Assembly (NCBI GenBank): GCA_030044325.1
Contig: JASHWA010000358.1
Coordinates: forward strand, 1-6,361
Reading direction: 5' to 3'
From: Bryobacteraceae bacterium
Lineage (GTDB): Bacteria; Acidobacteriota; Terriglobia; Bryobacterales; Bryobacteraceae
Length of the DNA stretch: 6,361 bases
Shown here: positions 1 through 5,431 of the stretch, in pieces
Layout: the number at the start of each line of letters is the position of its first letter
Numbering within the stretch: the first letter of the stretch is position 1
The notes under the pieces: generated by a model
What the model saw: the letters and a program-made list of their open reading frames with translations, nothing else
Databases searched by the model: none
Told to the model about the DNA's origin: nothing
Program-made: the position numbers and the translations under genes

Positions 1-462
1 GAACGCCTTGCGCAGGATGCCGATCTGACCGGAGTGATAGGTGTTGTGATGCACCACGCCGTTCAGCATCCAGAAGTAGCTGAAATCGTCCTGGCCGGGC
101 ACCAGCTCGTCCAGCTTTTCATCGGGGAGCTCGACCACGGCGTCGCACAGCGCGTCCATGGAGCTTTCAAGAATCGCCTTGGCGCTTTCCCAGGCGGCGT
201 CGTCCTGCGCGGAAATCGCCGGCCAATCCTGTTCGGCGGGAAGCACGGCGAAGTTTTCGCCGTCGAGCGTGCGGATCACTTCGTTGACCCACGCGGTCGC
301 GTGCTGGACCAGTTCCCAGATCGAGTGGCCTTCGCCGATGGGGCGCTCAGCGGCCTGTTCGGCGGTGACTCCGTCAAGATTCTGCGCCAGCGCGGGACCG
401 TGCCAGCAGGGGCCTTTGTAGGTGTAATACAAAAGATCGCGAATGCGTTCGGTTTCGCTCAT
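1..462 (-). CDS. DinB-fold metal-binding protein (C-terminus cut by window edge)
   Basis: The gene reads open from an ATG at 462-460 to the window edge, giving 154 residues with no stop. It begins MSETERIRDLLYYTYKGPCW and continues with HGPAL, a segment I associate with the DinB/YfiT-like superfamily of four-helix-bundle proteins. That fold usually binds one divalent metal through three histidines. Candidates here are H54 in SIWELVQH and H139 and H143 in HHNTYHSGQIG, which match the family pattern of one His in helix 2 and a late HxxxH. Members run to about 155-165 residues, so only a few are probably missing. Some relatives are thiol-dependent S-transferases and many have no known reaction, so I assign no substrate. 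It is probably cytoplasmic, since no signal peptide is visible. It follows the S10 peptidase in the same direction after 54 bp but has its own -10-like hexamer and no Shine-Dalgarno sequence. Confidence 0.85.
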   Translation of the reverse strand, partial: MSETERIRDLLYYTYKGPCWHGPALAQNLDGVTAEQAAERPIGEGHSIWELVQHATAWVNEVIRTLDGENFAVLPAEQDWPAISAQDDAAWESAKAILESSMDALCDAVVELPDEKLDELVPGQDDFSYFWMLNGVVHHNTYHSGQIGILRKAF

Positions 463-468
463 GCGCTT

Positions 469-474
469 ATGATA
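469..474 (-). promoter_or_regulatory. Candidate -10 element of a leaderless DinB-fold gene
   Basis: Read on the minus strand this is TATCAT, ending 6 nt before the ATG of the DinB-fold gene. No Shine-Dalgarno sequence lies between, and no recognisable -35 box lies upstream. If used, transcription would begin at or next to the start codon. The 54-bp gap that holds it shows nothing else. Confidence 0.3.
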
Positions 475-516
475 ACCGGCGGCGGGGCGGAAGCGCGGAC
501 ACGCCAGACGGCGAGC

Positions 517-2028
517 CTAATGCCTGGCGAACATTTCGCGGACGTCTTTGCGCAGCGCGGCCTGGCTGTCGGGGCGCGTGTAGAACATGTGGCCGCCGAA
601 ATATTCGTGGACCGAGACGCGCGTGGGGTCGCCCATGGGCGGCATCTGGTCGACGGTCAGAACCGAGCCCATGAAGGGGCAGGAAAGATCGTTCCAGCCG
701 TGCGCGATGATGACGCGGAGCTTGGGATCGGCGGCGACGGCCTGGCGCAGATCGCTGACCGCGCCGGAGCGGAGCGATTCGCTGTCGCGGTCCCAGTCGG
801 AATTCACCTCGAAGCTGAGCGCGTTGTAGCGCGCATCGGTTTTCCAGCCGACCACCTGGGTGACGAAGTTGACCATGGCGGTGGTGGTGGGCGCGATGAT
901 GCTTTCAAGCAGCGGGTCCTGGGAACGCTGCTCCGGCGCGAAGGGGAACGGATCGAACGAGGTGACGTTGGAATCGTAGACGCTGCCGATTTTGCCCTGT
1001 TCGCGAAATTCCTCGCGAAGATATGCGCCGGTTTCGAGACGCCCGCCGGAGCGCTGGACGAACTGCTCGTCGAGGCCGGTCAGCTCGGTCACTTTTTTCA
1101 CCAGGCGCGAGGTTGCCTCCGGATCGGAGCGGCCTTTCATCAGGTCGGTGGCGTATTCGCCGCGCGTGTAGGCGATCACCTGCGCCATGGCTTCGGGAGT
1201 GAGCTTGTGGATTCGCTCCAGGTGCGCCGCGGTGATGGAGGGCAGCGTCAGCATCCACGGAACAGGCGAAACATCCTGATTGTCGCCGAGCGTGGGGTTC
1301 AGATAGGGCGAAACGAGCACCACTCCGTTCATGGCGACGCCCAACTGGGATTGCAAATAGTGCGTGACGCGCGGGCCGCGGTAACCACCGTAGCTTTCGC
1401 CGGCGAGGTACTTTCGCGACGTCATGCGGCCGTTCTTCACCAGCCAATCGTAAATGACGCGCGAAAGATAGTGAATATCGTTGTCGGTTTCGTAGAACTG
1501 CTTTTTGGTCTCCTCCGATGAAACCAGCGAGCGGCTGTAGCCGGTGCCGATGGGATCGACGAAGACCAGATCGGTGAAATCGAGCCAGGTTCCGGGATTG
1601 TCGGCGAGCGTGGCGGGATCGGAGGGGCTGTCGCCCTGATCGCCGAACTTGACGTGCTTGGGTCCGATGGCGCCGAAATTCAGATACACCGAGGACGCGC
1701 CGGGACCGCCGTTCAGCGCGAAAGTGACGGCGCGATCCTTTCCTTCGACGGTGTAGGCGGTGTAGACCACCTCGCCGATTTTTTTATCTTCGTGATAGAC
1801 CGGCAGAGTCCCCACGGTGACCGTGTAGGAAAGCGTTTTGCCGTCGAGCTGCATGCTCTGCGAGACATGTGCGTCGGCGGGAAGCGGCGGTTCCTTGTCC
1901 TTGTCTGAAGTTTCCTTCGCGGCGGGCGCGGTGGAGGGTCTAGGATCCTGGGCGGCGCAGAAGGAAGCAGCCAGAATCGCGGGCGCAAAAAGAGTCGCGC
2001 AGCGGATGCGCAAACGGGAGAGACTCAT
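517..2028 (-). CDS. Exported S10-family serine carboxypeptidase
   Basis: The product is a 503-residue alpha/beta-hydrolase peptidase of the serine carboxypeptidase (S10) type, which removes C-terminal residues from peptides. Residues 1 to about 27 (MSLSRLRIRC then a hydrophobic ATLFAPAILAASFCAA) form a signal peptide, followed by a Pro/Lys/Glu-rich linker, so it acts outside the cytoplasm. The catalytic set is complete: oxyanion-hole NGGPGASS at 106-113, nucleophile S212 in GESYGG, D447 in GWNDLSCPF, and H480 in GGHMFYTR. The length fits the bacterial family. I chose the ATG at 2028 because it places the signal peptide at the N-terminus. A TTG at 2067 would add 13 residues before it and overlap the putative promoter region. 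It is transcribed divergently from the LolA-like gene across 48 bp. Bacterial S10 proteins are little studied and the natural substrate is unknown. Confidence 0.93.
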   Translation of the reverse strand: MSLSRLRIRCATLFAPAILAASFCAAQDPRPSTAPAAKETSDKDKEPPLPADAHVSQSMQLDGKTLSYTVTVGTLPVYHEDKKIGEVVYTAYTVEGKDRAVTFALNGGPGASSVYLNFGAIGPKHVKFGDQGDSPSDPATLADNPGTWLDFTDLVFVDPIGTGYSRSLVSSEETKKQFYETDNDIHYLSRVIYDWLVKNGRMTSRKYLAGESYGGYRGPRVTHYLQSQLGVAMNGVVLVSPYLNPTLGDNQDVSPVPWMLTLPSITAAHLERIHKLTPEAMAQVIAYTRGEYATDLMKGRSDPEATSRLVKKVTELTGLDEQFVQRSGGRLETGAYLREEFREQGKIGSVYDSNVTSFDPFPFAPEQRSQDPLLESIIAPTTTAMVNFVTQVVGWKTDARYNALSFEVNSDWDRDSESLRSGAVSDLRQAVAADPKLRVIIAHGWNDLSCPFMGSVLTVDQMPPMGDPTRVSVHEYFGGHMFYTRPDSQAALRKDVREMFARH

Positions 2029-2034
2029 ATTTCC

Positions 2035-2040
2035 ACGATA
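2035..2040 (-). promoter_or_regulatory. Candidate -10 element of the S10 peptidase gene
   Basis: On the minus strand this reads TATCGT, ending 6 nt before the ATG at 2028. It has the first TA and last T of a TANNNT box. The intervening GGAAAT holds at best a very weak Shine-Dalgarno sequence only 2 nt from the ATG. No -35 box is evident. Confidence 0.25.
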
Positions 2041-2062
2041 GCGAAAAAGCGTAGCGCGCCAA

Positions 2063-2068
2063 TACAAT
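2063..2068 (+). promoter_or_regulatory. Candidate -10 element of the LolA-like gene
   Basis: TACAAT differs from the TATAAT consensus at one base and lies 8 nt before the ATG at 2077, so transcription could start at the start codon. No Shine-Dalgarno sequence is present between. It shares the 48-bp divergent region with the S10 promoter, so the two promoters would face away from each other about 22 bp apart. Confidence 0.35.
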
Positions 2069-2076
2069 GGTTATAG

Positions 2077-2895
2077 ATGCGCGTGATGATGGTCTTCGCG
2101 GTCGTGGCGACGGCGATGGGCGCGGGCCCCGACCCGGCGGCGATCGTGCGGAAATCGATCGAGCTCGACCAGCAGAACTGGATGCGCATGAAGGATTACA
2201 CTTGGATCGCGCGCGCGACCACGCAGCGGCTGGATGCGTCGGGGAACGTGAAATCGACCGAAGCCGAAGCGTGGGAAACGACGATTCTTTATGGCGAGCC
2301 GTACCGGAGAACGCTGGAGCGGGACGGAAAGCCGATTTCGGCGGAGGAACAGCGCCGCGAGCAGAAAAAGATCGACCAAACGACCGCGAAGCTCGAACGC
2401 GCGACGCCTGAAGCGCGCGAACGGCGCCTGGCGGAATACATGAAGCAGCGCGAGAAGGATCGCGAGTTTCTGCGCGAAATTCCGGACGCGTTCGATTTCA
2501 AGCTGGAAGGCTCGGAAAAAATCGACGGCAGGCAGACGTGGGTGATCGCGGCGACGCCCAAGCCCGGATATCGCGCGAAACATGGCGACGCGAAAGCGTT
2601 TTCTAAGATCGAAGGACGGATGTGGATCGACCAGAGTGAATTCCAGTGGGTGCGCATCGAGGCGAAGACGCGGGGGACCATCGCGGCGGGATGGCTGGTG
2701 GCGCGGTTGAATCCGGGGGCGACACTCGAGTTCGAGCAGACACGGGTGAACGACGAAATCTGGCTGCCGAGCAGGGAAGTGCTGAGGGGATCGGGACGGA
2801 TCGCGCTGCTGAAGAAATTATCCGAGCAGCAGGAGATCACCTGGACGCGCTACCGGAAGTTCCAGGCGGATTCGAAGATCGTTTCGACGCGATGA
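2077..2895 (+). CDS. Exported protein of unknown function, LolA/RseB-like fold suspected
   Basis: I do not recognise a specific family for this 272-residue protein. Residues 1 to about 16 (MRVMMVFAVVATAMGA) form a short signal peptide with a small-residue cleavage region before GPDPAAIVRKS, so the mature protein is probably periplasmic. Residues 20-85 start with an amphipathic helix and then strands. Residues 86-135 are highly charged (EEQRREQKK, EARERRLAEYMKQREKDREFLRE) and likely form a long helix or short coiled coil. Residues 138-265 look like antiparallel beta strands: KIDGRQTWVIAATPKPGY, GRMWIDQSEFQWVRIEAKT, WLPSREVLRGSGRI, and EITWTRYRKFQ. That pattern resembles the lipoprotein-carrier (LolA/LolB/RseB) fold seen in many acidobacterial proteins labelled outer-membrane lipoprotein-sorting protein, which is inference by eye. 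ATGs at 2086 and 2089 are alternative starts. It diverges from the S10 gene and converges on the kinase gene after 37 bp. Confidence 0.8.
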   Translation: MRVMMVFAVVATAMGAGPDPAAIVRKSIELDQQNWMRMKDYTWIARATTQRLDASGNVKSTEAEAWETTILYGEPYRRTLERDGKPISAEEQRREQKKIDQTTAKLERATPEARERRLAEYMKQREKDREFLREIPDAFDFKLEGSEKIDGRQTWVIAATPKPGYRAKHGDAKAFSKIEGRMWIDQSEFQWVRIEAKTRGTIAAGWLVARLNPGATLEFEQTRVNDEIWLPSREVLRGSGRIALLKKLSEQQEITWTRYRKFQADSKIVSTR

Positions 2896-2932
2896 TGGAG
2901 CCGGCCTGCGGCGGATGGTCGGATCCGAGCTC

Positions 2933-4468
2933 CTAGGTGGATAGGGGAAGCTCGCCGTCTTCGAGATGCAGGGCGGGCTCGCGCTCGCGCGCGGCGGGGT
3001 CGCCGGCGGATTCGGCGAGGGGCAGCAGCACGGTGAAACGGGTACCCTCGCCCGGCGTGCTGGCGACTTCGATGCGTCCGCCGTGCACCTGGACGATCCA
3101 CGCGACGAAGCTGAGGCCCAGGCCCAATCCGGGAACCACGCTCGTGTCGGCGCTGCGCACGCGATAAAAACGGTCGAAGATGCGGGGGAGATTCTCGGCG
3201 GGAATTCCGACGCCGGTGTCTTCGACGGCCAGCCGCGCCCAACCGGACGAATCCGCCAGATCGACCCGGACGCGAACGGTGCCTCCGGCCGGCGTGTACT
3301 TGATGGCGTTGGATAAAAGATTGGAGAGCAGGCGCTCGATCTGGGTGTGATCGCCGGAGATCAGCGCGCCGGAGCGGACCTCGGTCGAAAGCGCGACGTG
3401 TTTTTCCTCGGCGGGAATCTGGAACTGATCGGCGACATCTTCGGCCATGGCGGCGAGGTCGAGCGGCGTTTTCTGCAACACCAGCTGGCCCGATTCGGCC
3501 TGCGAAAGCAGCAGCAGGGCGCGCACGATGCTGGACAATTTTTCGACGTCCTCAAGCGCGTTGAGCATCGCTTCGCGATACTGCTCGGGCGTCTGCGCGG
3601 TGAGCAGCCCCACTTCGAGCTGGCCGCGGATGGCGGTGAGCGGAGTGCGCAGCTCATGCGAAACGTCGGTGGAAAAGCGGCGGGTCTGCTCGAAGCTTTC
3701 GTCCAGGCGTGCGGTCATGCGATTGAAGCTGTCGATGAGGTGGTCGAGCTCGTCGCCGGCGCCGCGCAGCGGAATTTGCAGCGAAAGATTGGAGCCGGTG
3801 ATGGCCTGAGCGGCCTGGGCGACGTCGTTTACCGGCCGGATGGCGCGTCCCGCGAGCAGCCATCCGAGGCCGCCGGAAAGGATGATCAATCCGGGCAATA
3901 CGGCGAAATAGAGGCGCGTGAAATCGTGCACCGTGCTCTGCACGGATTCGAGCGAGCGTCCGATGGCGAAAAAATACGGCCGTCCCTTGTCATCCAGAGT
4001 TCGGCCCGCTTTAATCAGGTACGCCACGCCTTCCGAATCCCAGCGTTTGTGAATTTCCGACGGCTCGCTCAAGGATAAAATGCGGCGAATTTCATCGCGC
4101 GAGTCGATGCCGATGGATCTGTAGGTATCGGAAACTTCGAGCACCTCGCCGTTGGCGTCGGCCACCAGGTCGATGTGGCGGAGGCGGGCGACGATGAAGT
4201 TTTCTTCCGGGTCCGTGCGGTCGGCGACCCAGATGGGCTGCTGGTTCTCGATGCGCAGGTAGCCTTTTGCCGCGCCCCATTCCTCTTCAAGCGCGGCGCG
4301 CATGTCGGCTTCCATGTCGTATTCGAGCGTCTTGCGATAGAACAGTCCGATGGCGACCATCAGGATGGAGAAAAACAGCACGAAGCTGAGCGTAAGGCGG
4401 ACGCGCAGGCCGCGCATCTTCTGCACGGGCAGCTTGCGGACGCCGAAGACTCGTGTGAATCGCGCCAT
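2933..4468 (-). CDS. Membrane sensor histidine kinase (CusS-like architecture)
   Basis: This 511-residue kinase autophosphorylates on His and passes the phosphate to the regulator encoded just upstream. TM1 is about residues 24-44 and TM2 about 186-209, enclosing a periplasmic sensor of about 140 residues that I cannot assign. A HAMP linker spans about 207-260. The dimerisation domain holds H271 in STDVSHELRTPLTAIRG. The ATPase domain has the N box NLLSNAIKYT (384-392), G1 DTGVGIP (417-423), F box FDRFYR (431-436) and G2 GLGLGL (447-452). All catalytic boxes look intact. About 25 acidic, Pro-containing residues follow the usual C-terminal strand. The architecture resembles heavy-metal sensors such as CusS, but no metal ligand cluster or efflux gene is visible, so the signal is unknown. 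The annotated start lacks a Shine-Dalgarno sequence, and M18 (ATG at 4417) is a possible alternative just before TM1. Confidence 0.95.
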   Translation of the reverse strand: MARFTRVFGVRKLPVQKMRGLRVRLTLSFVLFFSILMVAIGLFYRKTLEYDMEADMRAALEEEWGAAKGYLRIENQQPIWVADRTDPEENFIVARLRHIDLVADANGEVLEVSDTYRSIGIDSRDEIRRILSLSEPSEIHKRWDSEGVAYLIKAGRTLDDKGRPYFFAIGRSLESVQSTVHDFTRLYFAVLPGLIILSGGLGWLLAGRAIRPVNDVAQAAQAITGSNLSLQIPLRGAGDELDHLIDSFNRMTARLDESFEQTRRFSTDVSHELRTPLTAIRGQLEVGLLTAQTPEQYREAMLNALEDVEKLSSIVRALLLLSQAESGQLVLQKTPLDLAAMAEDVADQFQIPAEEKHVALSTEVRSGALISGDHTQIERLLSNLLSNAIKYTPAGGTVRVRVDLADSSGWARLAVEDTGVGIPAENLPRIFDRFYRVRSADTSVVPGLGLGLSFVAWIVQVHGGRIEVASTPGEGTRFTVLLPLAESAGDPAAREREPALHLEDGELPLST

Positions 4469-4487
4469 TTTTTATAGGAGGGCGGAG

Positions 4488-4573
4488 AAAGGGGACAGAC
4501 CGCTCTGTCCACGCCCACCGCTCCACACGGTTTCGATCCTTAGGGTCTGGGGACAGAGTAGTCTGTCCCCTTT
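4488..4573. repeat. Compound palindromic element (REP/BIME-like) between regulator and kinase
   Basis: The ends are a perfect 13-bp inverted repeat: AAAGGGGACAGAC at 4488-4500 and GTCTGTCCCCTTT at 4561-4573. Inside are two local hairpins built on the same core. The left one pairs GGACAGA (4493-4499) with TCTGTCC (4504-4510) around a CCGC loop. The right one pairs GGGGACAGA (4549-4557) with TCTGTCCCC (4562-4570) around GTAG. The centre holds a minor stem, ACCG/CGGT (4517-4520 and 4528-4531). Two hairpins in inverted array inside a larger inverted repeat is the layout of REP/BIME elements, which in many bacteria are mobilised by RAYT transposases. No such transposase gene is in the window. It occupies most of the 119-bp gap between regulator stop and kinase start, so it would appear in a shared transcript. 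Confidence 0.75.
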
Positions 4574-4587
4574 TTCCACCGTTTCCA

Positions 4588-5280
4588 TTATGCTGTTTTC
4601 TCACCCGCTTTTTCGGGGATATCGAGCATGTATCCGATGCCGCGCACCGTCTGGATCATTTTGAGCGGCCACTTATCGTCAATTTTGCTGCGCAGATGGC
4701 GGATGTAGACATCGACGATGTTGGTGAGACCGTCGTAGTCCATGTCCCAGACGTGTTCGACGATCATGGTGCGCGAAAGCGGCCGGCCGCGATTGCGCAT
4801 CAGGTATTCGAGGATGCTGAACTCTTTGGGCGCGAGCTCGATGTTTTCACCGGCGCGGGTGACTTTGCGGCGGATGCAATCGAGCGAAAGCTCGCCCACT
4901 TGCAGGCGTTCCGGCGTCGGCTGGCCGCGGCGCAGAAGAACGCGGACCCGCGCGAGCAGCTCGACGAAGGCGAACGGTTTTACAAGATAGTCGTCCGCTC
5001 CGCCTTCCAGGCCCTTGACGCGATCGTCCACCTGGTCGCGGGCGCTGAGGATGAGCACGGGCGGACTGGTTTTTCGATTGCGGATTTTCTGAAGGACGCT
5101 GAGGCCGTCGATATCGGGAAGGCCGAGGTCGAGAATGATGAGATCGTACTCGGTGGCGTGGACCATATCGACCGCCTGGCCGCCGGCGCCGGCGACATCC
5201 ACGGCGTAACCGGCGCTTTCAAGGCCTCGCGAAAGAAAATCCGCGATCCGTTTTTCGTCTTCGACGACCAGAATACGCAT
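4588..5280 (-). CDS. OmpR/PhoB-family response regulator (CusR-like)
   Basis: This 230-residue DNA-binding regulator is the evident partner of the kinase encoded downstream. The receiver domain (about 1-120) starts MRILVVEDE, with the acidic pocket at E7/D8 and phosphoacceptor D51 in DLIILDLGLPDIDG. The switch residue is S79 in LILSARD, and the conserved lysine is K101 in YLVKPF. The winged-helix effector domain (about 126-225) includes LSLDCIRRKVTR, LAPKEFSILEYLMRN, a recognition-helix region TNIVDVYIRHLRSKID, and the wing TVRGIGYML. By memory this is closest to the CusR/CopR subgroup, so a metal or envelope stress response is plausible but not shown. Length and motifs are normal. The ATG at 5280 lacks a Shine-Dalgarno sequence and has TAAAAT 8 nt upstream. 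The kinase gene follows after 119 bp, an unusually wide gap for such a pair, filled by a palindromic element. Confidence 0.96.
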   Translation of the reverse strand: MRILVVEDEKRIADFLSRGLESAGYAVDVAGAGGQAVDMVHATEYDLIILDLGLPDIDGLSVLQKIRNRKTSPPVLILSARDQVDDRVKGLEGGADDYLVKPFAFVELLARVRVLLRRGQPTPERLQVGELSLDCIRRKVTRAGENIELAPKEFSILEYLMRNRGRPLSRTMIVEHVWDMDYDGLTNIVDVYIRHLRSKIDDKWPLKMIQTVRGIGYMLDIPEKAGEKTA

Positions 5281-5288
5281 ATACTTTG

Positions 5289-5294
5289 ATTTTA
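5289..5294 (-). promoter_or_regulatory. Candidate -10 element of the response regulator gene
   Basis: On the minus strand this reads TAAAAT, one mismatch from TATAAT, ending 8 nt before the regulator ATG. There is no Shine-Dalgarno sequence. A direct repeat GTTAC (plus-strand 5298-5302 and 5311-5315, 13 bp apart) sits just upstream of the hexamer and could be a regulator site, though the spacing is not the 10-11 bp usual for OmpR-family dimers. No good -35 box is seen. Confidence 0.35.
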
Positions 5295-5335
5295 GCGGTT
5301 ACGCGCTGACGTTACAGTCGGAATGCTAGGAGTAC

Positions 5336-5355
5336 CCGCGGCATGGCTGCCGCGG
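5336..5355. repeat. Perfect GC-rich hairpin upstream of the response regulator
   Basis: CCGCGGCA (5336-5343) pairs perfectly with TGCCGCGG (5348-5355) around a 4-nt loop TGGC. Neither strand has a T-tract following the stem, so it is not a classical intrinsic terminator. It lies in the 151-bp gap between the ATPase gene and the regulator. It may end ATPase transcription by another route, or be a dispersed palindromic repeat. Confidence 0.6.
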
Positions 5356-5381
5356 CCCGGTGTGCACGGTCTTGCTTGAAG

Positions 5382-5395
5382 CGGCCAGTCGGCCG
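5382..5395. repeat. Short hairpin downstream of the AAA+ ATPase gene
   Basis: CGGCC (5382-5386) pairs with GGCCG (5391-5395) around AGTC. On the minus strand the T-run lies before the stem, so it does not fit a terminator for the ATPase gene. On the plus strand CAAAAAT follows, which also does not fit. It lies about 15 bp from a lone TCTGTCC core at 5410-5416, the same core that builds the palindromic element at 4488-4573. Confidence 0.4.
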
Positions 5396-5431
5396 GCAAA
5401 AATCGACCATCTGTCCCACAAGGACCTGACG

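Noticed and set aside
34..1521. Plus-strand open frame of 495 codons
   Set aside because: It is antisense to the DinB-fold gene and the S10 peptidase, crosses the gap between them, and shows no domain motifs. The minus-strand proteins have clear catalytic motifs, so this is a GC-rich shadow frame.
1940..1960. Lipoprotein signal (AASFC) in the S10 peptidase
   Set aside because: The residue before the Cys is Phe, which does not fit the lipobox. Cleavage by signal peptidase I after the following Ala residues is more likely.
2029..2067. TTG start at 2067 for the S10 peptidase (13 more residues)
   Set aside because: It would put polar residues before the signal peptide and run through most of the 48-bp divergent promoter region. 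ATG at 2028 gives a standard signal peptide.
2919..2928. Palindrome TCGGATCCGA between the convergent LolA-like and kinase genes
   Set aside because: It has only a 5-bp half with no loop and no T-tract. It is too short to claim as terminator or operator, and the 37-bp gap shows nothing else convincing.
3347..4078. Plus-strand open frame of 243 codons inside the kinase gene
   Set aside because: It is antisense to intact HAMP, H-box and ATPase sequence and has a composition typical of shadow frames (rich in Gly, Ala, Arg, His) with no recognisable domain.
4476..4482. AGGAGGG next to the kinase start
   Set aside because: It reads as a Shine-Dalgarno sequence only on the plus strand, while the kinase is on the minus strand, where it reads CCCTCCT.
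4549..4575. Intrinsic terminator on the plus strand (9-bp stem followed by TTTTT)
   Set aside because: No plus-strand gene reads into it. The genes on both sides are on the minus strand, where the T-run would precede the stem. It is better explained as one arm of the palindromic element.
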